Below, in pieces: positions 16,952 to 25,856 of a stretch of 64,000 nt of DNA. A model generated the notes under the pieces. That model searched no databases and was not told the DNA's origin. It was given only the letters and a program-made list of their open reading frames with translations. Each line of letters begins with the position of its first letter. Position 1 is the stretch's first letter. Source of the stretch: Flavobacteriales bacterium (lineage in GTDB: Bacteria > Bacteroidota > Bacteroidia > Flavobacteriales_D > CAJJDF01). A program made the translations under genes and the position numbers. The stretch covers positions 186,001 through 250,000 of the forward strand of contig JABAYJ010000008.1 in the NCBI GenBank assembly GCA_018609055.1, in the 5' to 3' direction.

Positions 16952-18151
16952 CTAATTTATCGTTTTAATAAGATGCTGCAAAATATCATCAGCAACTTCC
17001 AATTTTGACTTTAACTCAAAATCAATAACATTATTGTCTTTTCCTATAATGGATATCTTGTTGGTATTGTGTGCAAAACCAGCTCCTTTATCTTTCAAGG
17101 AATTTAAAACTATAAAATCTAACTTCTTTTTCGTGATTTTCTTTTTTGCATTTTCCACCTCATTATTAGTCTCTAAAGCAAAACCAACCAATGTCTGTGA
17201 TTTTTTATTCTCTCCTAAATAAGCTAAAATATCTTTAGTTCTTTTCAAAGGAATTTTTAAATCATCCTCAGCTTTCTTTATTTTAATATCAGATACCTCC
17301 ATTGGAGTATAATCTGCTACTGCTGCTGCCATAATTACCACATCAACAGAATCGTAATGCTCTGTCATTGCACCAAACATATCTTCGGCAGAAGTAATCA
17401 TGATTCTTTTTATACCAGCATTAGGTAATTCTAATGAAACAGGTCCACTTACCAAAGTAACATCAGCTCCAAGCTCAAAAGCTCTTTGCGCTAGTGCATA
17501 TCCCATTCTTCCGGTAGATCGATTTCCTAAAAAACGAACTGGATCAAGCGGTTCATGAGTTGGGCCTGCAGAAATTAGGAATCGTTTTCCGAATAATGGT
17601 TTTTTACTTTTTATATCATTTGATAAAAATGATAGAATATGTTCTGGCTCGGCTAACCTTCCTTCACCTTCTAACCCACTTGCTAATTCTCCACTCTCAG
17701 GATAAATTATAGTGTTTCCAAATGATTCTAATTTCGAAATATTGTCTTTGGTAGACGGATGCTTGTACATATCTAAATCCATAGCTGGAGCAATATATAC
17801 AGGACATTTTGCAGATAGATAAACTGCCATCATAAAATTATCAACTTCACCAGTTGCCATTTTTGATAGAGTATTTGCAGTAGCTGGAGCTACAACCATA
17901 TAATCAGCCCATAATCCTAAGTCAACATGGTTATTCCATGTTCCTTTGTCTTTACTAGAAGTAAAGTCGGAAAAAACTGGATTATTAGATAATGTAGATA
18001 AAGTAAGGGGTGTAATAAAATCAATAGCACTTTTAGTCATTACAACTTTAACAAGTGCACCTTGTTTTGCTAATAGACGAACAATTAAGGCAGATTTATA
18101 TGCTGCAATACTTCCAGTAACTGCTAGCACTACATTCTTACCTTTTAACAT
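16952..18151 (-). CDS. coaBC: Bifunctional phosphopantothenoylcysteine decarboxylase/phosphopantothenate-cysteine ligase
   Basis: CoaBC carries out two successive steps of coenzyme A synthesis: CTP-dependent joining of cysteine to 4'-phosphopantothenate and FMN-dependent decarboxylation. The N-terminal CoaC flavoprotein half (about 1-185) has VTGSIAAYKS, the active-site His in NNHVDLG, and PAMDLDMY (PAMN in many relatives). The CoaB half (about 190-399) has SAGPTHEPLDPVRFLGNRSTGRMG split over the ligase motif, AAAVADYTP, and the Lys region KIKK. Length 399 is typical. It lies 14 bases after rpoZ. Confidence 0.95.
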   Translation of the reverse strand: MLKGKNVVLAVTGSIAAYKSALIVRLLAKQGALVKVVMTKSAIDFITPLTLSTLSNNPVFSDFTSSKDKGTWNNHVDLGLWADYMVVAPATANTLSKMATGEVDNFMMAVYLSAKCPVYIAPAMDLDMYKHPSTKDNISKLESFGNTIIYPESGELASGLEGEGRLAEPEHILSFLSNDIKSKKPLFGKRFLISAGPTHEPLDPVRFLGNRSTGRMGYALAQRAFELGADVTLVSGPVSLELPNAGIKRIMITSAEDMFGAMTEHYDSVDVVIMAAAVADYTPMEVSDIKIKKAEDDLKIPLKRTKDILAYLGENKKSQTLVGFALETNNEVENAKKKITKKKLDFIVLNSLKDKGAGFAHNTNKISIIGKDNNVIDFELKSKLEVADDILQHLIKTIN

Positions 18152-18165
18152 GATGTTTTGGAATT

Positions 18166-18495
18166 TTAAGCTTCTTCTTCAGTAACTTCTACTACTTGTT
18201 TAACCTTTTCTTTCAAAAATTCTTCAAGTGCAATTGCTACCGGCTTAGGAAGTTTTTCGTAAAACTTAGAGATTTCTATCTGCTCTCTGTTTTCAAAAAT
18301 TTCTTCTAAATTATCACTTGGTAAAGCAAAAGCTTCTAATTTTTGCGATAATTCTTCTTTAAGCTCCACAGTAACTTGATCAGCTCTTTTAGAAATGATA
18401 TTTAACGCTTCGTATATATTACCAGAAATAACCTCTAATTGAGATGTGTTTCTTGTAATCGTATCTTTCTCTGCCTCAGTATTTTTATAATTCAT
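18166..18495 (-). CDS. rpoZ: DNA-directed RNA polymerase omega subunit (Bacteroidota type)
   Basis: Omega helps assemble and stabilise RNA polymerase around beta-prime. The 109-residue protein has the conserved start of the Rpb6/omega fold (SGNIYEALNIISKRADQV, about 25-42), followed by an acidic helical extension and a region ending in EEEA, as in Bacteroidota versions that diverge from E. coli RpoZ. Its place between bamD (3 bases upstream) and coaBC (14 bases downstream) supports the assignment, since this order is common in flavobacteria. Confidence 0.85.
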   Translation of the reverse strand: MNYKNTEAEKDTITRNTSQLEVISGNIYEALNIISKRADQVTVELKEELSQKLEAFALPSDNLEEIFENREQIEISKFYEKLPKPVAIALEEFLKEKVKQVVEVTEEEA

Positions 18496-18498
18496 TTC

Positions 18499-19305
18499 TT
18501 ATTTTTTAGATAATTTAATCTCCTGTTGCGCTTTCAAATAAATCATTTCTAATTCTTTTATCTTATCACTCTTAGGGAAATTGTCCACAAATTTAGTATA
18601 AGATTTAATAGTTTCCTCAAATCTCTCTACTTTTTTTTGGTCAACACTATTTAATGCCAGGTTATAATTAGACATTACCATCAAATAAAGTGCTTCTTCT
18701 CGGTAATCTGTGTCAGGATAATCGGACAACATATTTGCAAATGTTACAGTTGCTGCTTCGTATGATTCCATGTGGTAATAAAGCTTAGCACTTTCAAATG
18801 CTTTTATCTCCAACTTATCTCTCAAGTTATCGATAATCAAGTTACATGTATCTTTCCTTGTAGTTGCAGGGTACCTATTCATAAAGGATTGCAACTCATT
18901 TATAGCTCCCATTGTATAAGTTTGATCAAGTGAAGATTTAGGTGAAGCCTGAACCTTGCAATTTGCACTCATAAAAGCTGCTTCTTCTGCATGATTGCTT
19001 AATGGATAAGTAATATTGAAATTTTTGAAATAATATCCTGCCAGCTGATATTGCTGCATATTATAGTGGCAATAACATAAATAGTAATACGATTTTTCTC
19101 CCTTTTCTGATAGTTTAGAAAAAATAGAAATCACTTCTTCGAAAAGAGGCACAGCTTTTACAAACTTTTTCTTTTGGTAAAGTTCAACTGCCATTTCATA
19201 TTTTTTGTCATAATTATCTCCTTTAAGTACTTGCTCATATTCCGAACAAGAAAACAAAAGCAAGGATGTAAGAATAACTAAAAGGGCTTTTTGTAATAAT
19301 TTCAT
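18499..19305 (-). CDS. bamD: Outer-membrane protein assembly factor BamD (lipoprotein)
   Basis: BamD is the essential TPR lipoprotein of the BAM complex that folds beta-barrels into the outer membrane. The 268-residue protein has a lipobox ending LLLFSC with Cys20, then five TPR-like helical pairs (about 35-250), including KKFVKAVPLFEEVIS, YYLCYCHYNMQQYQLAGYYFKNF and YREEALYLMVMSNYNLA, where the spacing YP..TDYREEALYL is characteristic. It is the first gene of the operon with rpoZ, coaBC and the DUF4835 gene. Confidence 0.92.
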   Translation of the reverse strand: MKLLQKALLVILTSLLLFSCSEYEQVLKGDNYDKKYEMAVELYQKKKFVKAVPLFEEVISIFSKLSEKGEKSYYYLCYCHYNMQQYQLAGYYFKNFNITYPLSNHAEEAAFMSANCKVQASPKSSLDQTYTMGAINELQSFMNRYPATTRKDTCNLIIDNLRDKLEIKAFESAKLYYHMESYEAATVTFANMLSDYPDTDYREEALYLMVMSNYNLALNSVDQKKVERFEETIKSYTKFVDNFPKSDKIKELEMIYLKAQQEIKLSKK

Positions 19306-19331
19306 TTATAATCAGGTTAACTGCGTTTGTG

Positions 19332-19339
19332 CAAATATA
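19332..19339 (-). promoter_or_regulatory. -7 promoter element (TATATTTG) for the bamD operon
   Basis: The minus strand reads TATATTTG, an exact TAnnTTTG match, 26 bases before the bamD ATG. It would drive bamD-rpoZ-coaBC-DUF4835. No clear -33 TTTG at standard distance. Confidence 0.5.
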
Positions 19340-19405
19340 GTATCTATTTAGGTTTTTAAAATTTGTTTTAACTTTTTTTAACCTTAACAAAGCTGTTAAA
19401 TTTAC

Positions 19406-19651
19406 TTAATCTGGAATTTGGTTTCTTTTTTCTTTTCTAATTGCCAAATACTTCATTACAAAACCAAATGCTAACCCAGTAGCCAACCAAATTGGGATAG
19501 ACAATATTAATTTATCATAATCAATAGGAGTTCCTGAAAGCCAAGGAGATAAAAGCTGTGTGTACAACACCATAAATGTAGCCCAAACAAGCCCAAGAAC
19601 TATTGCTCCTTGATTTGTCATTATGTATTTTTTTCTTTCTTGATTTTCCAT
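19406..19651 (-). CDS. Hypothetical two-TM membrane protein (81 aa)
   Basis: I do not recognise a named family. The reading frame is open for 46 further codons upstream, but that part lies opposite the start of tsaB and looks non-coding; the Met at 19651 (MENQERKKYIM) gives a sensible protein. It has a short charged N terminus, two hydrophobic segments (about 15-36 and 46-68, with IPIWLATGLAFGFVMKYLA) and a basic tail (IRKEKRNQ), suggesting a small inner-membrane protein. It is divergent from tsaB with 79 bases between the starts. Confidence 0.65.
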   Translation of the reverse strand: MENQERKKYIMTNQGAIVLGLVWATFMVLYTQLLSPWLSGTPIDYDKLILSIPIWLATGLAFGFVMKYLAIRKEKRNQIPD

Positions 19652-19705
19652 AGTATTAAAGTTACAAACTTTTTTATTTATCCTGATAATGTCTGTGCAA
19701 TATGC

Positions 19706-19713
19706 TATTTTTG
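19706..19713 (+). promoter_or_regulatory. -7 promoter element (TATTTTTG) for tsaB
   Basis: TATTTTTG matches TAnnTTTG and ends 17 bases before the tsaB ATG at 19731. It lies inside the 5' extension of the longer open frame (from 19689), which favours the later start. It probably serves the tsaB-M16-M16-barrel-rdgB run. Confidence 0.4.
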
Positions 19714-19730
19714 TTTTTAAGAAAAAAAGG

Positions 19731-20399
19731 ATGGCATTAATACTAAACATAGAAACAGCAACAAAGGTTTGTTCTATTGCACTTGGCAAAGATGGAAACC
19801 TATTAGGCTACACAGATATTAACGAAGATGAGTATTCTCACTCGGAGAAATTGAACATTGCAATTGTTGAATTGTTAAAAAACAACAACCTTTCGTTTGA
19901 TGATTTGGATGCAGTAGGAATAAGTTCAGGACCTGGATCATATACTGGTCTCAGAATAGGAACTTCTTCTGCTAAAGGTTTTTGTTATGGAAAGGATATC
20001 CCTTTAATCTCTGTAAATACTTTAGAAGAACTCTGCCACCTCTCTCCTATTGAGTCCGGAATAAAAATTCCTTTAATTGATGCAAGAAGAATGGAAGTGT
20101 TTGGTGCAGTTTATTCTCATGATAACAAACGAATACAAGAAGACTTTAACTTAGTGATAGATGAAGACTCTTTTGCAAACATTGAAGGAGAAAAGTACCT
20201 ATTCGGAAATGGTGCTGATAAAATAAAAGAAGCTTTAGCTAATAACACAACAGTTCATTTTATAGATGACATAGTTTGCTCAGCAAGAGGAATGATAACG
20301 GTTGCTGAAGATAAGTTTAATACAAATGATTTTGAAGATGTAGCTTACTTTGAACCGAATTACGGAAAGGAATTTTATACAGTTCCTTCTAAAAAATAA
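19731..20399 (+). CDS. tsaB: tRNA threonylcarbamoyladenosine biosynthesis protein TsaB
   Basis: TsaB is the scaffold partner of TsaD and TsaE in forming t6A37 on ANN-decoding tRNAs. From ATG 19731 the protein is 222 aa. The ASKHA-fold start LILNIETATKVCSIAL and the GISSGPGSYTGLRIGTSSAKG block (about 66-86) are family signatures. The frame is open 14 codons further upstream, but that part overlaps the promoter and lacks family sequence. It is followed after 6 bases by an M16 peptidase. The other window gene for this anticodon modification is mtaB at 39 kb. Confidence 0.93.
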   Translation: MALILNIETATKVCSIALGKDGNLLGYTDINEDEYSHSEKLNIAIVELLKNNNLSFDDLDAVGISSGPGSYTGLRIGTSSAKGFCYGKDIPLISVNTLEELCHLSPIESGIKIPLIDARRMEVFGAVYSHDNKRIQEDFNLVIDEDSFANIEGEKYLFGNGADKIKEALANNTTVHFIDDIVCSARGMITVAEDKFNTNDFEDVAYFEPNYGKEFYTVPSKK

Positions 20400-20405
20400 A
20401 TTTTA

Positions 20406-21650
20406 ATGATAGAATTCAAAAAATTCACTTTACCCAATGGCCTTAGAGTTTTGTTTCATGAAGACAACTCCACTCCCATTGCTACAATAAACACGGTTTA
20501 TAATGTGGGAGCCAAAGATGAGGAAGAAAGTCGTACTGGGTTTGCTCATTTATTCGAACATCTAATGTTTGGTGGATCGGTAAATATTCCAGAATTTGAT
20601 GCATCTCTTCAAAATGTAGGTGGGCAAAATAATGCCTTTACCAGTAACGACATTACCAACTACTACATCACTTTACCAAAGCAAAACATAGAAACTGGAC
20701 TTTGGTTAGAATCGGATAGAATGTTGAGTTTGGCGTTTACCCCTGAAAGTCTAGAAGTACAAAGAAGTGTGGTAATTGAAGAGTTTAAACAAAGATACCT
20801 GAACCAACCTTATGGAGATGTTTGGTTATTGATGAGACCTTTGGTTTACAACTCTCACCCATACAAATGGGAAACTATCGGTAAAGAGATTTCTCATATT
20901 GAGGAAGCTACAATGGAAGATGTGAAAGCCTTCTTTTTTAAATTTTATAATCCTCAGAATGCCATATTAAGTATTGCTGGAGATTTAAAATTTGAAGAGG
21001 TGAAATCATTGGTTGAAAAATGGTACAGTGATATTCCTGAAGGAATAAAGTACGAAAGAAACTTACCAAAAGAGCCGAAGCAAACCGAAGCAAGATTTTT
21101 GGAAGTAAAAAGAAACGTTCCTCAAAATGCTATTTACAAAGCTTGGCATATTTGCGACAGAATGCATCCAGATTACTATGCTATAGATTTGCTTTCGGAT
21201 ATATTGAGTAGAGGGAATTCTTCTCGTTTATACCAAGAACTAGTAAAAGAGAAAGGATTGTTTACCGAAATTGGTGCTTACCAAATGGGAAGCATGGAAC
21301 CAGGATTGTTTATTGTTTCTGGAAAAGTGAAAGAAGGTGTAGAAATGGAAACTGCCAACCAAGCTATTTTAGATTGTTTGGAATCGGTTAAAAAAGAACT
21401 AACTACAAAAGACGAGTTGACTAAAGTGATAAACAAATTAGAATCTACAGATACTTTTAATCATATGAGTGGGCTGAACAAAGCCATGAGAATTGGTTAT
21501 TGGGAGTTACTTGGTGATGCCAATTTGTGTAATCAAGAAATGGAAGATTATAGAAAAGTAACTGCCGAAGACATTAGAAGAGTAGCTCAAGAGAATTTAA
21601 TTGACACCAATTGTTCTACGTTATATTATTTATCAGAATCTAATTCTTAA
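20406..21650 (+). CDS. M16-family zinc metallopeptidase (active subunit)
   Basis: A pitrilysin/processing-peptidase-like protein of 414 aa. The inverted zinc motif HxxEH is intact (HLFEH, residues 48-52), with the downstream Glu in the VVIEEFKQRY block. The N-terminal NGLRVLFHED and the AILSIAGDL strand are typical. The second M16 domain follows at about 175-400. There is no obvious signal peptide. The next gene, 11 bases on, encodes an M16 homologue without the zinc site, so the pair probably forms a two-chain clamshell peptidase. Substrates are unknown. Confidence 0.9.
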   Translation: MIEFKKFTLPNGLRVLFHEDNSTPIATINTVYNVGAKDEEESRTGFAHLFEHLMFGGSVNIPEFDASLQNVGGQNNAFTSNDITNYYITLPKQNIETGLWLESDRMLSLAFTPESLEVQRSVVIEEFKQRYLNQPYGDVWLLMRPLVYNSHPYKWETIGKEISHIEEATMEDVKAFFFKFYNPQNAILSIAGDLKFEEVKSLVEKWYSDIPEGIKYERNLPKEPKQTEARFLEVKRNVPQNAIYKAWHICDRMHPDYYAIDLLSDILSRGNSSRLYQELVKEKGLFTEIGAYQMGSMEPGLFIVSGKVKEGVEMETANQAILDCLESVKKELTTKDELTKVINKLESTDTFNHMSGLNKAMRIGYWELLGDANLCNQEMEDYRKVTAEDIRRVAQENLIDTNCSTLYYLSESNS

Positions 21651-21661
21651 AAAAGAAAAAA

Positions 21662-22942
21662 ATGACAGAATTGAACAGAAAAACTGCTCCCGATTTTAAG
21701 GAAATTGATTCGATAAACTTTCAGTTACCTGAAATATCTACCTTAGATAATTCTATTCCTTATGTTGAATATAATATGGGTTCTCAAGAGCTAATTAAGA
21801 TTGACTTAGTGTTTAGAGCCGGAGTAAAATTCCAATCTAAACCATTACAAGCATCAATGACTAGCGAAATGCTAAGAGAAGGAACAACAAACTTTAACTC
21901 TTTAGAAATTGCTAATAAAATAGATTTTTATGGTGCTTTTTTAGAAACCGATTTAAACTCTGATTTTGCTACAGTTAGTTTATATGCCTTGAACAAGCAA
22001 CTTGATTACGTTCTCCCAATGCTTAAGGAAGTAGTTACTTTGAGTAATTTTCCTCAGAAGGAATTTGACAAAAAAATCAATATTAAAAAGCAGCAATACA
22101 TCATAGGGCAAGAAAAAGTAGAAACTTTAGCCTCTAAGGCTTATTCGCATGATGTTTTTAAGGGGACTAAATATGCTAACAAAACAACAATAGAGTCATT
22201 TGATGAATTATCGCACGAAGATTGTATTTCGTTTTTTAACGAATGTTACAACCTAAACGAAATGGATGTTTTTGTTGCTGGTAAAGTAGATTCAAAAGTA
22301 AAAACAAGATTGAATGAACTATTTGGACAAAAACCTTTAACTCATTCGGTACCCGAATTTGAAATAGGAAAAAGTGAGTTCAGCCCAAGTTTCCAGTTTA
22401 TAGAAAAGAAAGAAGCTATCCAGTCATCAATAAGAATTGGTAGCCCTTTAATTTCCTATGAACATAAGGATTTCACTAGACTCAAAGTAATGAATACGAT
22501 TTTTGGTGGTTACTTTGGTTCAAGATTAATGGCCAATATTCGTGAAGAAAAAGGATACACTTACGGAATTGGTTCTGTAGTAATGGCCAAAGAAAACATG
22601 GGTAATTTAATTATTTATACAGAAGTAGGAACTGATGTAACTCAAGCTACTTTAGATGAAATAAGAAAGGAAATTAAGCTCATGCAAACCGAAAAAGTGG
22701 GCGAAGAGGAGCTATACAAAGTGAAAAACTACCTTTTAGGTTCTTTATTACAAAATACGGATGGAGTTTTTGATCAATTGGAACGATACAAAACCCTTTA
22801 TTACTTTAATCTACCGAATAATTATTATTCCAAGTATATTGAGGAAGTGAGAGCAACCACTCCCGAAGAAATTATTACCTTGGCAAATACCTATTTGAAT
22901 GATTTATCGTTTGTAGTAGCAGGAAGCCAATCAGTTTCTTAA
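21662..22942 (+). CDS. M16-family peptidase homologue lacking the zinc motif (partner subunit)
   Basis: This 426-residue protein shares the M16 fold, with the region SEMLREGTTNF where an active member would carry HxxEH, so it cannot bind zinc by that motif. The C-terminal domain has the conserved glycine-rich segment GGYFGSRLMANIREEKGYTYGIGS (about 280-303), which supplies substrate-binding residues in two-subunit M16 enzymes. It directly follows the active subunit at 20406, matching the well-known alpha/beta pairing of bacterial M16B peptidases. No signal peptide is seen. Confidence 0.88.
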   Translation: MTELNRKTAPDFKEIDSINFQLPEISTLDNSIPYVEYNMGSQELIKIDLVFRAGVKFQSKPLQASMTSEMLREGTTNFNSLEIANKIDFYGAFLETDLNSDFATVSLYALNKQLDYVLPMLKEVVTLSNFPQKEFDKKINIKKQQYIIGQEKVETLASKAYSHDVFKGTKYANKTTIESFDELSHEDCISFFNECYNLNEMDVFVAGKVDSKVKTRLNELFGQKPLTHSVPEFEIGKSEFSPSFQFIEKKEAIQSSIRIGSPLISYEHKDFTRLKVMNTIFGGYFGSRLMANIREEKGYTYGIGSVVMAKENMGNLIIYTEVGTDVTQATLDEIRKEIKLMQTEKVGEEELYKVKNYLLGSLLQNTDGVFDQLERYKTLYYFNLPNNYYSKYIEEVRATTPEEIITLANTYLNDLSFVVAGSQSVS

Positions 22943-22955
22943 TAATTTGTACCGA

Positions 22956-23666
22956 ATGAAAAAACTTGTTACCTATATTATTCTTTGTCTATTTAGCTTG
23001 CACTTTGCTTATTCTCAAGAAGGTTTGATAACTTTTGGGCTTCAATACAAACCTATATTACCTTTTAAAATTCTGAATGTATCCGATTCTAAATTAGAAG
23101 GTGATGGATTAGCAGGAACAATCTCCCCTACTCTGGGTCATAATTTTGGAGCAATTATCCGAAGAGGATTTACAAAAAATATTTCTCTAGAAGCTGGACT
23201 TAACTATAATCTTAGAAACTTTAAAGTTAACGCTACCCTTGATGATACGTTAGATGGAGAACTTAACTTTGGAGTTGTTACTTATGAAATTCCAATCCAA
23301 GGATTAGTTTACGTTCGATTGAGTGATCAATTTTATATGAATGTAGCTACAGGGTTTTCTATGAATTTTAGAGCCTCTGATATTGGAACAACTTCTGATG
23401 ATAAAAACTTTTCGGCACTAGGAAGAATCCAAACAGTAAACTTGGCTTATGTTGCCAATATTGGTTTTGAATTTAGAACCAAAGAGAGCGGTTATTTTTA
23501 TCTTGGAGCAACACTTACTAATCCTTTTAGACCTTTAGGATTGGTACAAGTAAAAAGTGAAGTAGAATTTAATTCTAAAACTGCACTAGCAGACTTATCA
23601 GGGAATTATATTTCTGTTGATTTGAGGTATTTTTTCCATGAGAACAAACAAAAAAGAGCTAAATAA
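22956..23666 (+). CDS. Outer-membrane beta-barrel protein
   Basis: A 236-residue protein with a signal peptide ([21 protein letters not shown]). The mature part alternates short amphipathic strands ([49 protein letters not shown]) and ends [17 protein letters not shown], so the last strand is followed by a charged tail. This is the OMP_b-brl type common in Bacteroidota; the ligand is unknown. The frame is open three codons earlier at a TTG, but ATG 22956 starts a normal signal peptide. It overlaps rdgB by one base. Confidence 0.75.
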   Translation: MKKLVTYIILCLFSLHFAYSQEGLITFGLQYKPILPFKILNVSDSKLEGDGLAGTISPTLGHNFGAIIRRGFTKNISLEAGLNYNLRNFKVNATLDDTLDGELNFGVVTYEIPIQGLVYVRLSDQFYMNVATGFSMNFRASDIGTTSDDKNFSALGRIQTVNLAYVANIGFEFRTKESGYFYLGATLTNPFRPLGLVQVKSEVEFNSKTALADLSGNYISVDLRYFFHENKQKRAK

Positions 23667-24235
23667 TGAAACTCGTATTCGCAACCAACAACCCCAATAA
23701 ACTTAAAGAAGTACAATCTAAACTTCCTCAGTATGAAGTTGTATCTCTTAAAGAATTAGGAGTAACCGAAGACATTCCTGAAACTGGCGATACCTTGGAA
23801 GAAAACGCATTGATAAAAGCCCGTTATTTATACGGAAAATTTAATTTAGATTGCTTTGCAGACGATACAGGACTTGAGATTGAAGCTTTGAATAATGAGC
23901 CTGGTGTTTACTCGGCACGTTATGCTGGTGGAGAACGATCATCTGATGCAAACATGGATAAAGTATTATCTAAGTTAGATGGAAAAACGAACCGTAAAGC
24001 AAGATTTAGAACTTCTATAGCTCTTATTCAGAAGGGAAAAGAAACCGTAATGGAAGGAATTGTAAATGGAGAAATTTTAATAGATAAAATAGGTGAAGAT
24101 GGTTTTGGTTACGACCCAATTTTTCAAGCTGATGGTTTTGATATTTCCTTTGCCCAAATGGATATGGAAACTAAGAACAGAATTAGCCACAGAGGATTAG
24201 CTGTGGATAAGTTGGTTGAGGTTTTGGGTAAATAG
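23666..24235 (+). CDS. rdgB: XTP/dITP diphosphatase (RdgB/HAM1 family)
   Basis: This housecleaning enzyme hydrolyses ITP, dITP and XTP to monophosphates, keeping deaminated purines out of nucleic acids. The 189-residue chain has the family signatures [13 protein letters not shown] at the N terminus, [24 protein letters not shown] (about 69-92) with the metal-binding acids, GFGYDPIF and the SHRG block near the C terminus. Its ATG overlaps the stop of the upstream barrel gene, so they are translationally coupled. Confidence 0.95.
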   Translation: MKLVFATNNPNKLKEVQSKLPQYEVVSLKELGVTEDIPETGDTLEENALIKARYLYGKFNLDCFADDTGLEIEALNNEPGVYSARYAGGERSSDANMDKVLSKLDGKTNRKARFRTSIALIQKGKETVMEGIVNGEILIDKIGEDGFGYDPIFQADGFDISFAQMDMETKNRISHRGLAVDKLVEVLGK

Positions 24236-24271
24236 ATTTCTTTCATACTTATATTTACATTGTAAAAATTA

Positions 24272-25681
24272 ATGATGAATCAATTCACCAAAATATCGCA
24301 ATCTCACATCAATCAGTTCACAGAACTGATTGGAAAAGAAAACGTATTCTTTAAACCAGAGCAATTAAAAGAATTTGGGCATGATGAAACGGAAGATTTA
24401 GTTTTTCCTCCAGAAGTTGCTTTAACTCCAAGGAATACTGAGCAAGTAAGCCAAATAATGAAATATTGCTTTGCCGAAAATCTTCCTGTAACCCCAATGG
24501 GTTCTCAAACTGGACTGAGTGGTGGAGCACTTTCTGTTCATGGTGGAGTTGGACTCAGCATGAAAAAAATGAATGCAATTGTGGAGTTGGATGAAAAGAA
24601 CCAACAGATAATTGTAGAACCAGGGTTAATAACCGAAGAGTTACAAAATGCTGCAATAGAAAAAGGATTATTCTACGCACCAGATCCATCTAGCAAAGGA
24701 AGTTGTAGTATTGGAGGAAACCTTGCCGAGAATGCGGGCGGACCAAGAGCTGTGAAATATGGAGTAACCAAAGATTGGGTTTTGAATTTAGAAGTAGTTC
24801 TTCCAAACGGAGAAATTATTTGGACAGGTTCTAACACATTAAAAAACTCCACAGGATATAATTTAACTCAACTTATGGTTGGTAGCGAAGGAACACTTGG
24901 TATTATTACTAAAGCAGTGATTAAACTAATTCCTTACGTGCCAAATAATGTTTCTATGTTGGCACAGTTTCCTAGCTCAACAAAAGCTTGTGAAGCAGTC
25001 TCGGCTATATTTAGAGCAGGAATAACTCCATCAGCATTAGAGTTTATGGAAAGAGATGCTTTGGATTGGATTATGAAGTTTGACGATTCGGTAAGTATTA
25101 AAATTGACGATTCTACCCAAGCCCATTTATTGATAGAAATTGATGGAACCAACATGGACATCATTTATCAAGAATGTGAAAAAGTTGCTGAGGTTTTAGA
25201 ACAATTCGAATGTGGAGAAATCCTTTTGGCTGATAACGAAGCTCAGAAAGACGAAATTTGGAGAATGAGAAGAAGAATTGGGGAAGCTGTTAAATCTAAT
25301 TCTATCTACAAAGAAGAAGATACTGTAGTCCCAAGGTATGAGCTTCCTACCCTACTTTCTGGAGTAAAAGAGATTGGTAATAAATTTGGTTTTAAATCGG
25401 TTTGTTACGGTCATGCTGGAGATGGGAACTTACACATCAACATCATAAAAGGAGAATTGACTGATAAACAGTGGAACGAAGAATTACCTGTTGCCATTAG
25501 AGAGATTTTTGAGCTTACAGTTTCACTTGGTGGAACATTATCTGGAGAACATGGAATTGGTTATGTTCAAAAAAACTACATGGATATTGCTTTTAGCAAA
25601 GTAGAATTGGGATTACTAAAAAGCATTAAAAATGTATTTGACCCAACAGGAATAATGAATCCAGGAAAGTTGTTTGTTTAG
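24272..25681 (+). CDS. FAD-linked oxidase, GlcD/D-lactate dehydrogenase-like
   Basis: A flavoprotein of the GlcD/DLD group that oxidises a D-2-hydroxy acid (glycolate, D-lactate or D-2-hydroxyglutarate; the sequence does not decide). The FAD-binding domain covers about 35-215 with GSQTGLSGGALS, NAGGPRAVKYG and VGSEGTLGIITK. The FAD-oxidase C-terminal domain (about 215-465) has the metal/substrate block YGHAGDGNLHINI and SGEHGIGYVQK. Length (469 aa) is typical. It lies 36 bases after rdgB and may be read from the same transcript, ending at the terminator near 25.8 kb. Confidence 0.88.
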   Translation: MMNQFTKISQSHINQFTELIGKENVFFKPEQLKEFGHDETEDLVFPPEVALTPRNTEQVSQIMKYCFAENLPVTPMGSQTGLSGGALSVHGGVGLSMKKMNAIVELDEKNQQIIVEPGLITEELQNAAIEKGLFYAPDPSSKGSCSIGGNLAENAGGPRAVKYGVTKDWVLNLEVVLPNGEIIWTGSNTLKNSTGYNLTQLMVGSEGTLGIITKAVIKLIPYVPNNVSMLAQFPSSTKACEAVSAIFRAGITPSALEFMERDALDWIMKFDDSVSIKIDDSTQAHLLIEIDGTNMDIIYQECEKVAEVLEQFECGEILLADNEAQKDEIWRMRRRIGEAVKSNSIYKEEDTVVPRYELPTLLSGVKEIGNKFGFKSVCYGHAGDGNLHINIIKGELTDKQWNEELPVAIREIFELTVSLGGTLSGEHGIGYVQKNYMDIAFSKVELGLLKSIKNVFDPTGIMNPGKLFV

Positions 25682-25698
25682 AATTAATACTAAACCAA

Positions 25699-25776
25699 TG
25701 TCATTCCTGCGAAGGCAGGAATCCTATTCATTAGGCTGATTCTCGGATATAGATTCCTGCCTTCGCAGGAACGACA
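25699..25776. repeat. 78-bp MITE-like element: two hairpin-forming 25-bp inverted repeats
   Basis: Positions 25699-25723 and 25752-25776 are inverted copies differing at one of 25 bases. Each arm is itself a palindrome (TTCCTGC-gaag-GCAGGAA), so the element can form two small hairpins or one long one. The G+C-rich arms stand out from the AT-rich surroundings. No coding capacity. It lies between the GlcD-like gene and a broken DUF2853 gene. Only one copy exists in this window; similar CCTGCGAAGGCAGG palindromes occur dispersed in other bacterial genomes. Confidence 0.7.
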
Positions 25777-25802
25777 GATGAATAATTTTGAAAAAATGGC
25801 AC

Positions 25803-25838
25803 ACAAAAAAACTCTCTTCGCAAGAAGAGAGTTTTTTA
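25803..25838. terminator. Bidirectional intrinsic terminator
   Basis: ACTCTCTT-cgcaag-AAGAGAGT forms a perfect 8-bp stem, with an A run on the left and a T run on the right, so it can end transcripts from both sides: the GlcD-like gene (plus) and the DUF2853 remnant (minus). Confidence 0.8.
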
Positions 25839-25856
25839 TAAAATTGATTTAATCTA

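Noticed and set aside
19652..19789. 46-codon N-terminal extension of the 81-aa membrane protein
   Set aside because: Overlaps the tsaB start in antisense and has no membrane-protein pattern; the Met at 19651 is the sensible start.
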